Shown here: positions 18,679 to 26,272 of the stretch, piece by piece
Layout: every line of letters begins with the position of its first letter
Position numbering within the stretch: the first letter of the stretch is position 1
Assembly: GCA_947644545.1 (NCBI GenBank)
Contig: CANRZW010000014.1
Location: forward strand, 1-64,000
Direction: 5' to 3'
DNA from: an uncultured Lachnospiraceae bacterium
GTDB taxonomy: Bacteria > Bacillota > Clostridia > Lachnospirales > Lachnospiraceae
Length of the DNA: 64,000 bases
Notes under the pieces: model-generated
Databases searched by the model: none
What the model saw: the letters and a program-made list of their open reading frames with translations, nothing else
Told to the model about the DNA's origin: nothing
Program-made: the position numbers and the translations under genes

Positions 18679-20055
18679 ATGACAACGCAAAGCGATCAAC
18701 CCCTGAAACAACCGAACCACAGCCGCGAAAATATCCGAATCACAATGAATATGGCGTGGCCTTCTATCGTGGAATCTTTTTTCGTGGCTTTTGCCGGACT
18801 GGTGGATTCTCTGATGGTAAGCTCTCTCGGCTCCTATGCGGTAGCCGCCGTAGGGCTGACAACCCAGCCTAAATTCGTAGGATTATCCTTATTTTTCGCA
18901 GTTAATGTGGCGATCTCGGCTCTGGTCGCAAGGCGGAGAGGAGAGGAAAAGCCGGAAGAAGCCAACCGCATCTTAAGCACGGCTCTTGCCTTCATTCTTG
19001 TTGCGGCAGTGATCATAAGCGTTCTGCTGGTAACCTTCGCCAGCCCGATCATCAATCTGTGCGGTTCCACGCCCGAGACCCATGACAGTGCGGTGACTTA
19101 TTTCCGTATCATTATGGGCGGCATGATCTTCAACTGTATCCAGATGGGCATTAATTCCGCCCAGCGGGGCGCCGGCAACACAAAGATCACCATGCGTACC
19201 AACGTGACTTCCAACACGGTCAATATCATCTTCAACTATCTGCTGATCGGCGGCCACTTCGGTTTCCCGGCGCTGGGAATTCAGGGCGCGGCGCTGGCGA
19301 CGGTTCTCGGCACCGTAGTCGCCTGTATTATGAGCATTCTCTCAATCCTGAAACAAGACTGCTTTATCAGCATCCCTTATATCCTGAAGAATAAAGTATG
19401 GCCAATGGCCAGAACCTTACATAATCTGATCCATGTAGGCTACAGCGTTTTCTTTGAACAACTCCTTATGAGAGTCGGCTTTATGATGACCGCGATTATG
19501 GCCGCCAAACAGGGAACCGACGCCATGGCCGCCCATCAGGTAGGCATGAATATTATGGGGCTTTCCTTTTCTTTCGGAGACGGCCTGCAGGCTGCAGCCG
19601 TAGCCTTGATCGGACGCAGCTTGGGCGCCGGTGACGAGAAACTGGCCAAGGAATTCGGCAGTATCTGCAAGCTGTTCGGCGCTGTCATTTCCGCCTTTCT
19701 TGCCGTGCTTTACTTCTTCGGTGCAGAGCCTCTTCTCAGCCTGTTCTTCGAGGAAGCGCATATTGTCGCCATTGGCGTCGGCATCATGCGGGTCATTATC
19801 TTCGTGGTCGTCTTCCAGATCAGCCAGGTAGTGTATATGGGTTGTCTGCGCGGCGCCGGCGACACGCTCTATACGGCTGTTGCCTCCACGATCAGCGTCA
19901 CTTTCATCCGTACACTGGCATCCTGGCTGGGCGGCTACGTGTTCGGATTTGGCATTATCGGTATCTGGCTGGGCGTCCTGGCCGACCAGATTTCCCGTTT
20001 CCTCTTTGCCTCCATACGATTTAAGAAAGGCAAGTGGACACAGATTAAGATCTAG
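18679..20055 (+). CDS. MATE family efflux transporter (third of three)
   Basis: About 458 residues from the ATG at 18679; an upstream in-frame ATG at 18622 has no ribosome site, while 18679 has only a weak AGG, so the start is uncertain. Roughly twelve membrane segments. The first half has FVAFAGLVDSLMVSSLGSYA and the second half the matching VGFMMTAIMAAKQGTDAMAA, the normal MATE repeat. Stands alone, ended by the hairpin at 20092-20127. Substrate unknown. Confidence 0.92.
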   Translation: MTTQSDQPLKQPNHSRENIRITMNMAWPSIVESFFVAFAGLVDSLMVSSLGSYAVAAVGLTTQPKFVGLSLFFAVNVAISALVARRRGEEKPEEANRILSTALAFILVAAVIISVLLVTFASPIINLCGSTPETHDSAVTYFRIIMGGMIFNCIQMGINSAQRGAGNTKITMRTNVTSNTVNIIFNYLLIGGHFGFPALGIQGAALATVLGTVVACIMSILSILKQDCFISIPYILKNKVWPMARTLHNLIHVGYSVFFEQLLMRVGFMMTAIMAAKQGTDAMAAHQVGMNIMGLSFSFGDGLQAAAVALIGRSLGAGDEKLAKEFGSICKLFGAVISAFLAVLYFFGAEPLLSLFFEEAHIVAIGVGIMRVIIFVVVFQISQVVYMGCLRGAGDTLYTAVASTISVTFIRTLASWLGGYVFGFGIIGIWLGVLADQISRFLFASIRFKKGKWTQIKI

Positions 20056-20091
20056 GCAACTGCCTGCCGTCGTCGTTTTCCCTTAACTTAG

Positions 20092-20127
20092 AAATGGACC
20101 GATACCTAATCGTACCGGCCCATTTTT
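20092..20127 (+). terminator. Terminator of the third MATE gene
   Basis: AAATGG-A-CCGATAC pairs with GTACCGG-C-CCATTT around CTAATC, followed by TTTTCTAT. It may also serve the convergent flavin-binding gene. Confidence 0.8.
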
Positions 20128-20136
20128 CTATACTCT

Positions 20137-20568
20137 TTACTCCGTAAAATCAATCTCGTACCAGGTTCCGTGATCCGCAAGAGACGCGTCCGTCAGCCTG
20201 ATCCGAAGAATACAGGTATTGGGATCATTTTCATCGGTATGCCCGTTATCGTACCATTCCGCGAAAACAACCCGGAGTTTATCGGCAATCTCCCGGTTCT
20301 CTTCCTTAAGGATATGTCCCATATTCTCAGCTTTGCCATGGCCGCTGAACCACTCGCCGCATACCGCCACCTCCGGATGCTCGGCAATGTGCCGCATCTT
20401 ATTGGACAGCGCATAGGTTATGACATAAAAAGATCCCTCTTCATAATAGCTGTCCACAATACGCACATATGGCCTGCCGTCCTCAACCGTTGCAAGAGAC
20501 AGCAGTGTATCGCAGCCGAAGCGTTCCTCCATGATCTGTTGTATTCCGGGCGTTAATTTTTCACTCAT
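20137..20568 (-). CDS. Pyridoxamine 5'-phosphate oxidase-like flavin-binding protein
   Basis: 143 residues from the ATG at 20568 (AGAGG about ten bases upstream); the frame opens 17 codons earlier at a start without support. Small split-barrel protein of the PNPOx-like superfamily, seen from LSLATVEDGRPYVRIVDSYY, the strand FYVITYALSNKMRHIAEHPEVAVCGEW and the C-terminal strand. Such proteins bind FMN or F420 and reduce varied substrates; the true substrate cannot be told, and it is too short to be PdxH itself. Monocistronic. Confidence 0.8.
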   Translation of the reverse strand: MSEKLTPGIQQIMEERFGCDTLLSLATVEDGRPYVRIVDSYYEEGSFYVITYALSNKMRHIAEHPEVAVCGEWFSGHGKAENMGHILKEENREIADKLRVVFAEWYDNGHTDENDPNTCILRIRLTDASLADHGTWYEIDFTE

Positions 20569-20683
20569 ATCGCAGATACCTCTTTTCTTTCGTCTATATA
20601 GATTAGGGCGTAAAAACAATAAATGTGTTTATCTTTTCCTCTTTATTATAATCTTTTTCAGAATAAAAGCAATGTTTGAATGA

Positions 20684-21196
20684 AACATTTGGCCTGTTCT
20701 GCAAATCGGCATCCTGAACTTCACACTCTTTCCCGAACACCCTGAGTTCTATGCCACCTATCAATTATTAAATGTTAAAAATCATTCATTATATAGTGAC
20801 AAACTACGTATTTCCGTGTTAAACTTAACACAGATAGAACTCGCAACCAAAGAGGACAAGTCCTGCCAGCTGGACTCCTGGGCGAACCTCTTCACAGCCA
20901 CCACTTGGGAGGAATTAACTATGCTTGCACAGAATAATGAATACATTGAAGAAGCCGCCGATACTGTCTTTCGGCTCTGCCAGGACGAACGCGTCCGCAT
21001 GGAATGTGAAGCCCGCGAGGATTATTATCGCACGCAGTTGGGAATCCAACAGATGATGGACAGACAGGAGGCTGCCTTAAAAGCACAGGCTGCTGCACTT
21101 GAATCTCAGACTGTAGAAATTAAAGCACAGGCTGCAGAAATTGACAGACTCCATACCTGGATGAAAGCACATGGATACGATCCGACAGACATTTAA
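20684..21196 (+). pseudogene. 5'-truncated Rpn/PD-(D/E)XK transposase-family remnant
   Basis: An open frame after TGA at 20681 with no start codon until 20816. It begins within the typical middle of the family (GILNFTLFP, YSDKLRISVLNLTQIEL) and runs through the C-terminal part (EEAADTVFRLCQDERVRMECEAREDY) to a Gln/Ala-rich coiled coil. The catalytic N-terminal PD-(D/E)XK nuclease domain is missing altogether, so it cannot be active. Full-length members are around 300 residues and move or recombine within Lachnospiraceae genomes. If anything is translated from ATG 20816 it would be a 126-residue helical fragment. Confidence 0.75.
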
Positions 21197-21230
21197 CGCT
21201 CCCACATATTTTTATGCCGGGCCGCAAAAC

Positions 21231-21279
21231 AAAACCGATGCCGACAGAGTCTGATACTGCTCTGCCCGACATCGGTTTT
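21231..21279 (-). terminator. Terminator of importer 2 operon
   Basis: Long stem AAAACCGATG-CG-CAGAG with its complement around a ten-base loop, with two small mismatches. On the minus strand it is followed by TTTTGTTTTG. About 75 bases past the binding protein stop. The stem could also stop plus-strand transcription of the Rpn remnant. Confidence 0.85.
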
Positions 21280-21353
21280 CCTATTCTAATTCATTTTATA
21301 CGGATACCGAACAACACTATCCGATGTAATATCATCTATGTGACGGCCGATGC

Positions 21354-22307
21354 TTATTCTGCCGTTACTGCTTCCGTATACTGTACACCCAGATCGGAGA
21401 TTGTGCCGTCTGCCAGCTTCGCCTCGATCGCCTTATTGATCATATCAAGCAGCGCCGTGTTGCCCTTCTGTACGGCAACTGCGTACTCCTCGGACTCGAA
21501 CGCAGAAGCATCCTCCACGATCTTCAGCCCTTCGTTGTCATCCACATACTTCTGTGCGGTAGCAGAATCGATTACCACTACATCACATTTACCGTTAACC
21601 AGTTCCATCACTGCCTCGGTACCCTTCTTGAAAGCCTCATAAGAGTAACCCATGTCATTGACGCAAATCTCACCGGTGTAACCCTGCACAACACAGATCT
21701 TCTTATCTGCCATATCTGTTGCCGCCGCGATATCGGAATCTTCCTTCACGATCATTACCTGGGTAGCCGTATAATAAGGCACAGAGAAATCAACCGCTTC
21801 CTTACGGTCTTCGGTCACGGTCATCGCTGCGATCGCTGCATCTATCTGACCATTCTGCAAAGCCACCAGCAAAGAATCGAACTCCATATTCTCTATTGCC
21901 GCTGTCATCCCGTTATCCTCTGCGATCTGCTTCGCGATTGCCATATCGATACCGTCATACTGATCGATCACACCGCTTCCCGTCACAAACTCAAAAGGCG
22001 GAAACTCTGCATTCGTACCGAATGTCAGAACACCTTCTGTCCTCGTCGTAACCGTTCCCGCTGCCTCTGCTCCAGCCTCTTCTTCACCGGCTGTCGTCTC
22101 TTCCTCTGCCGCATCTTCCACTGCTGCCTCTGTATCTGCCGCCGCGTCTGTGTCCTCTGCCGCGTTTTCTACAGATGCCTCTGTGCCTGCTGCTTCCGTG
22201 TTCGCTGCATCTGACGCTGCATCCTTTTCTCCTCCGCATGCTGTCAGTGTGGATACCGCCATGGCCATGGCCAGTATCAATGCTGCTGCCTTTGTCGCTT
22301 TCTTCAT
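21354..22307 (-). CDS. Lipoprotein amino-acid-binding protein, normal lobe order (importer 2)
   Basis: Extracellular receptor of importer 2, 317 residues. Signal peptide with lipobox LTAC (Cys24), a long Glu/Ala/Asp-rich linker to about residue 85, then SBP_bac_3 in the standard order: first lobe about 86-190 (GTNAEFPPFEF, YDGIDMAIAKQIAEDNG, AAMTVTEDRKEAVDF with the carboxylate-binding Arg168), second lobe about 191-310 (KKICVVQGYTGE, GKCDVVVIDSATA, EEYAVAVQKGN, LADGTISDLG). GGAGGAG precedes the ATG. Placed last in its operon, after the ATPase with a 207-base gap, unlike importer 1 where the receptor comes first. Ligand probably a polar amino acid. Confidence 0.95.
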   Translation of the reverse strand: MKKATKAAALILAMAMAVSTLTACGGEKDAASDAANTEAAGTEASVENAAEDTDAAADTEAAVEDAAEEETTAGEEEAGAEAAGTVTTRTEGVLTFGTNAEFPPFEFVTGSGVIDQYDGIDMAIAKQIAEDNGMTAAIENMEFDSLLVALQNGQIDAAIAAMTVTEDRKEAVDFSVPYYTATQVMIVKEDSDIAAATDMADKKICVVQGYTGEICVNDMGYSYEAFKKGTEAVMELVNGKCDVVVIDSATAQKYVDDNEGLKIVEDASAFESEEYAVAVQKGNTALLDMINKAIEAKLADGTISDLGVQYTEAVTAE

Positions 22308-22348
22308 AATATTCTCCTCCTATTCAAAACTTGTTGTTGCATCAGGCT

Positions 22349-22374
22349 GCCCGTTACTGCCCGTTACTGCCCGT
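22349..22374. repeat. Short tandem repeat, 10-base unit
   Basis: GCCCGTTACT twice plus a partial third GCCCGT, in the gap between ATPase and binding protein genes of importer 2, about 40 bases before the binding protein start. No function visible. Confidence 0.85.
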
Positions 22375-22514
22375 GCAACTCTCTATATCTAAACCGTGCT
22401 TTCTCTTCTATCCCTGCTGAATGCACTACCGACAGATCTCCGCCAGCGCATCCACAGGATAAAACAGGCCACCGGTTCGATACCATTTTCTCTGCCTTCC
22501 TCTACAGTACTTTG

Positions 22515-23237
22515 TTACAGTACCTTGCTTAAGAAAAGCCTCGTCCTCTCATTCTCCGGATTGCTGAATACTTCCTGCGGAGCACCGCTCTCCAGGACAA
22601 CACCCTGATCGATAAAGAGTACCCGGGAAGCCACTTCTCTGGCAAATCCCATCTCATGGGTGACAATAACCATTGTCATACCGGACCTGGCCAGATCCTT
22701 CATAACATCCAACACCTCACCCACCATCTCCGGATCCAGCGCCGAAGTAGGTTCATCAAAAAGCATAATCTCCGGGTTCATGGCCAACGCCCTGGCGATC
22801 GCCACTCGTTGTTTCTGTCCGCCGGAAAGCTGTGCCGGATAAGCATCCGCTTTTTCCGCCAGATTGACACGCTCCAAAAGCTCCTGTCCCTTTTTGACCG
22901 CCTCTTCTTTGGTCATCTTCTTAAGCAACACCGGCGCCAGTGTAATATTATCCATGATCGTCAGATGGGGAAACAGATTAAACTGCTGAAACACCATACC
23001 CATCTTCTGTCTGACCACATTGATGTTGACTTTCGGCGTATTGATCAGCTCATCATCCACATAAATCTCACCCTCCGTCACATCCTCCAACAAATTCAGG
23101 CAGCGCAGGAAGGTACTCTTGCCCGATCCTGACGGACCGATGATGACCACTACCTCCCCCTGGGAAATATGTTCATCAATTCCGTTCAGGACCACCAGAT
23201 CCCCGAATTTTTTATGCAAATTTTTGACTTTGATCAT
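22515..23237 (-). CDS. Amino-acid ABC transporter ATPase (importer 2)
   Basis: GlnQ-class ATPase of importer 2, 240 residues, the standard length. Walker A GPSGSGKS at about 34-41, [10 protein letters not shown], signature LSGGQKQR, Walker [15 protein letters not shown] and THEMGF switch region all intact. Lies 141 bases behind the permease and 207 bases ahead of the binding protein on the same strand. Confidence 0.97.
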   Translation of the reverse strand: MIKVKNLHKKFGDLVVLNGIDEHISQGEVVVIIGPSGSGKSTFLRCLNLLEDVTEGEIYVDDELINTPKVNINVVRQKMGMVFQQFNLFPHLTIMDNITLAPVLLKKMTKEEAVKKGQELLERVNLAEKADAYPAQLSGGQKQRVAIARALAMNPEIMLFDEPTSALDPEMVGEVLDVMKDLARSGMTMVIVTHEMGFAREVASRVLFIDQGVVLESGAPQEVFSNPENERTRLFLSKVL

Positions 23238-23378
23238 AAGACACTCTCCTTCTTATGCAGCTACGGCTCCCGAACCCTGTCAAACACACGCACGTCCGGC
23301 TTAAAGCTGCGCCATAAACAAAGCTGTGCAGACCCTTCTTATATTTATACAATTATTTATACAATCTGTCTCTCGATC

Positions 23379-24077
23379 TTACCTGACATCTGATTTCCGC
23401 AAATGATTCTCCACCTGACGAAGCGTCAATGTCAGTATCTTGATCAGCACATAGTAGATTACTGCCGTTCCAAACAGCGGCATACCCGGTTCAAAAGTCG
23501 CACTCTTGATAAAATCACCGGCCTTCTGAATATCCATCAGCCCCACATAACCGACAATGGCCGTCTCCTTGATCAACACGATAAACTCATTGCACAGCGC
23601 CGGGAAAATATTCTTTACCGCCTGCGGAATCACGATCCTTGTCATCGTCTGGAAGGCATTAAGCCCCAACGATCTGCCCGCCTCGGTCTGTCCGTGATCC
23701 ACGGAAAGGATACCGCCGCGGATGATCTCCGACACATAGGCACCGGAATTGATACCGAAGGCGATCGCCGCAATGATCCATTTATCCAGATTAATCGATG
23801 CAAAGACGACGAAATAGATGACCATAAGCTGGGTGACGGATGGCGTCCCGCGAATGATATCCGTATAGATCCCGCCGACTGCCTTAAACAATTTATTCCT
23901 GGAAAGATTACTTATGGCCACCAGCATACCGATCAAAATACCGATGATTACCGCCAGCAGAGAGACCTTGATCGTAACGCCGATACCACTGAATAACAGC
24001 TTATAGCGGTCCTCCTTGATAAAACATGTATAAAACAAGTCGCAGAAATCAGCAAACCATAGTTCAATCCCTGTCAT
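23379..24077 (-). CDS. Amino-acid ABC transporter permease (importer 2)
   Basis: HisM/GlnP-class membrane channel, 232 residues, about five membrane segments. The ATPase-docking loop (TEAGRSLGLNAFQTMTRIVIPQ) is at about residues 130-155. First gene of importer 2 operon (permease, ATPase, receptor). Only one permease gene, so the channel is probably a homodimer. Confidence 0.95.
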   Translation of the reverse strand: MTGIELWFADFCDLFYTCFIKEDRYKLLFSGIGVTIKVSLLAVIIGILIGMLVAISNLSRNKLFKAVGGIYTDIIRGTPSVTQLMVIYFVVFASINLDKWIIAAIAFGINSGAYVSEIIRGGILSVDHGQTEAGRSLGLNAFQTMTRIVIPQAVKNIFPALCNEFIVLIKETAIVGYVGLMDIQKAGDFIKSATFEPGMPLFGTAVIYYVLIKILTLTLRQVENHLRKSDVR

Positions 24078-24179
24078 CTGTTGTACTTCCTTCCTGTCAT
24101 GTCAAGCCTAAAACCATTGATCTTTCAGGCCCTCTCTATCCTCACATTACACATTGCTGCCCGGCTTTCCCAAACAACT

Positions 24180-24212
24180 CAACCCGCATTATATCACAAA
24201 CAATGCGGGTTG
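24180..24212 (-). terminator. Perfect inverted repeat after the anti-sigma gene
   Basis: CAACCCGCATT and AATGCGGGTTG form a perfect 11-bp stem with an 11-base loop, 41 bases past the anti-sigma stop. The minus-strand tail is only mildly T-rich (AGTTGTTTGG), so it may end transcription weakly or insulate the next operon. Confidence 0.55.
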
Positions 24213-24253
24213 AAAAGCATAAATATTAGTTATTTATGAATATGTTAAATCTG

Positions 24254-25507
24254 CTAAAAGTCCACCTTTACACCAAACAGCGCGCCGTCTATGATCTTCT
24301 GATCGTCTCCTTTCAATTCATCCATAAACTGCATATAGTCGCATACATATACATACACTGTATCCGTATTTCTGCCGTAGGTGGAAAAGACCTCCCCATT
24401 TCCTCCCTGAGTGTCCAGCCGCTTTTTGTCTGCGTCTAATACCGTAATGACATAATCACTCCGCTCCACATCTTCCGGCAGAAGAATCTGCGCTCTGATC
24501 TCGAAAGCCGTCTTTTCCACGAAAGCAACCCCGACACCATCTTCATTGGTCTTGTTGAGCCGGACTGTCTGCGTATCTTCCAAATTCCTGTTGACCTCGA
24601 TCTCGAAATTCCATGTGCCTGCATAATGTTTCGTCAACGGCTCCGGTATGCTCACCACCTCACCGGTTTCCGGATCACGCGCCTGCGTCTCTTCATATTC
24701 CAGCAGTTCGCCATAAATATCGGATATCTCCAGATAGTAAGTGAACTGCTCCGACAGCGTATCTTCTTCCGCCGTATCGGCACACAGCAGATCATCATCT
24801 AACGAAACCATGATAATGCCTGCAAAAGTCTTACTGTCCACAAAGTTTCCTTCTATATAGTAAGGTGTTGGAAATCCATTGGCAGCCGCGTTTTTCCTCT
24901 CTTCCTTCCCCATTCCCGGCACATTGTAATAACTATCCGTTCTCAGATACAGAATGTCGTAATCCAGTATATAACCTTCCATGTTCTTCGTCTTGATAAA
25001 ATCCGCCGGAAAATCCTCTTCGTTTTCGATACATAATGCCAGATACAATGCCTGCTTGGTGCAGTTCGCCTCGGATACCGTGACCGTCAATCCATTGGAA
25101 GTCTGCATATACGGACTGGCTGAGTTTTTCCCGGAAAGTCCGTCGTCACTTTCTCCTGATGCATCCGCTGCTTCTCCACCCTGTGCGCCCTCGTTTCCTT
25201 GCAGCGCCTCTTCTTCCACGTAGACTTTGGCACTGTCGCTGAAATCTCCTTTATAACTGACCTTCCCCTGCACCATCGTAAATATCCGTCCGATCAAAGG
25301 CAGTCTCGCTGCCAGGGAAGGATTCGACACCATCAAAACACCGGCGCATACTACCACGAGGGCTGCTGCCGCCGTCACACCAAAACGCAGCAGTAGTTTA
25401 CTTTTATGAAGTTTTCTCTGTTCCCTGATCCCTTCCTGAATCCCGGCCTGTACGATCCTGCTCAATTCTCTCGGAATCGGAATTGCGTCAAATCTGTCAT
25501 TTTGCAT
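24254..25507 (-). CDS. DUF4179 membrane protein, predicted anti-sigma factor
   Basis: 417 residues. About 40 cytoplasmic residues, one membrane segment at about 42-63 (VTAAAALVVVCAGVLMVS), then a large extracytoplasmic part beginning with the DUF4179 signature (PLIGRIFTMVQGK...Y). The sequence from about 150 on is beta-rich. The start overlaps the end of the sigma factor gene by 11 bases, so translation is coupled. In Firmicutes this arrangement marks a membrane anti-sigma factor that holds its sigma factor until an envelope signal is received. The short cytoplasmic tail would bind sigma. The signal is unknown. Confidence 0.85.
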   Translation of the reverse strand: MQNDRFDAIPIPRELSRIVQAGIQEGIREQRKLHKSKLLLRFGVTAAAALVVVCAGVLMVSNPSLAARLPLIGRIFTMVQGKVSYKGDFSDSAKVYVEEEALQGNEGAQGGEAADASGESDDGLSGKNSASPYMQTSNGLTVTVSEANCTKQALYLALCIENEEDFPADFIKTKNMEGYILDYDILYLRTDSYYNVPGMGKEERKNAAANGFPTPYYIEGNFVDSKTFAGIIMVSLDDDLLCADTAEEDTLSEQFTYYLEISDIYGELLEYEETQARDPETGEVVSIPEPLTKHYAGTWNFEIEVNRNLEDTQTVRLNKTNEDGVGVAFVEKTAFEIRAQILLPEDVERSDYVITVLDADKKRLDTQGGNGEVFSTYGRNTDTVYVYVCDYMQFMDELKGDDQKIIDGALFGVKVDF

Positions 25508-26042
25508 AGCGTCTTTCCTCCTTATATTCTTCCCGGCCCTTCTCCAGGCAGCTGCGCAGCTGCTTCTTGGCCCGATACAAATACACCTTTACGCTTCCTT
25601 CCGGAATATCCATGATCCTTGCGATCTCCCTGATCTTCAATTCCTGGAAATAGAAGAGTATGACCACACTCTTATACTGCTCCCGCAGGGAATCGATAGC
25701 ATCGTAGAGATCCACTTTCTCTTCGATCAGATAATTCTCCACGCCCTTCTCCCGGTATTCATCCAAAGACACCGTCCGCGTCTGCTTCTTATCCGTCCAG
25801 ATACAGTTAAGTAAAATCCTCGTAATCCAGGTCTTAAAATATTCCGGTTCCTTTAGCTTTCCGATCGCCAGCAATCCTCTCATCACGCATTCCTGCACCG
25901 CATCCAGCGAATCCGCCTCGTTTTTTACATATAAAAAGGCTGTCTTATACAAATAGACCTGATGCTGCGCAATCAACTCACCGTAAGCGGCTTTATTGCC
26001 TTTGATAGCTTTTTTCACAAGCCGAATCGTATCCTCTTTCAC
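25497..26042 (-). CDS. ECF RNA polymerase sigma factor
   Basis: 181 residues. Region 2 at about 10-75 (AYGELIAQHQVYLYKTAFLYVKNEADSLDAVQECVMRGL), region 4 at about 115-170 with the helix-turn-helix (YFQELKIREIARIMDIPEGSVKVYLYRAKKQL). Start is GTG at 26042 with AAAGGA ten bases ahead. It forms a coupled operon with the DUF4179 anti-sigma. An ECF-type promoter at 26101-26131 suggests self-activation. Divergent from the RsiV-like lipoprotein gene. Confidence 0.94.
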   Translation of the reverse strand: MKEDTIRLVKKAIKGNKAAYGELIAQHQVYLYKTAFLYVKNEADSLDAVQECVMRGLLAIGKLKEPEYFKTWITRILLNCIWTDKKQTRTVSLDEYREKGVENYLIEEKVDLYDAIDSLREQYKSVVILFYFQELKIREIARIMDIPEGSVKVYLYRAKKQLRSCLEKGREEYKEERRYAK

Positions 26043-26100
26043 TTTCTTCGTTTCCTTTCGTATGATTGCCGGTGCGCGCTCCCGGTTGTGTTTTACATAG

Positions 26101-26131
26101 ATTAGATTGCCGGCGCATGAAAAAGGTTACA
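26101..26131 (-). promoter_or_regulatory. ECF-type promoter of the sigma/anti-sigma operon
   Basis: On the minus strand TGTAACC followed by TTTTTC and, 17-18 bases on, TCTAAT. The AAC -35 core and T-rich spacer start are usual for promoters read by Firmicutes ECF sigma factors. It lies about 55 bases before the sigma GTG start, so the factor probably activates itself. Confidence 0.55.
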
Positions 26132-26167
26132 CCGTCATAGAATAAATTTAGCCGTTATCCCCAAAAC

Positions 26168-26188
26168 TTGCATCATTGTTGCATCATT
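26168..26188. repeat. Direct repeat TTGCATCATT with 11-base period
   Basis: Two exact copies at 26168-26177 and 26179-26188, spaced one helical turn apart. They directly abut TTGACA (26188-26193), which has a poor -10 (TACCGA) 17 bases on, upstream of the gene at 26273. A candidate activator or repressor site. Confidence 0.6.
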
Positions 26189-26238
26189 TGACAAAGCCGG
26201 CTTGTTATTTTACCGATATCGTGTCATACTGAGTCATG

Positions 26239-26256
26239 TCCGTGAACGTACACGGA
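26239..26256 (+). promoter_or_regulatory. Small hairpin before the RsiV-like gene
   Basis: TCCGTG and CACGGA form a 6-bp stem with loop AACGTA, ending four bases before the AAGGAGGAG ribosome site. It may affect translation. Confidence 0.3.
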
Positions 26257-26272
26257 TATAAGGAGGAGCTTT

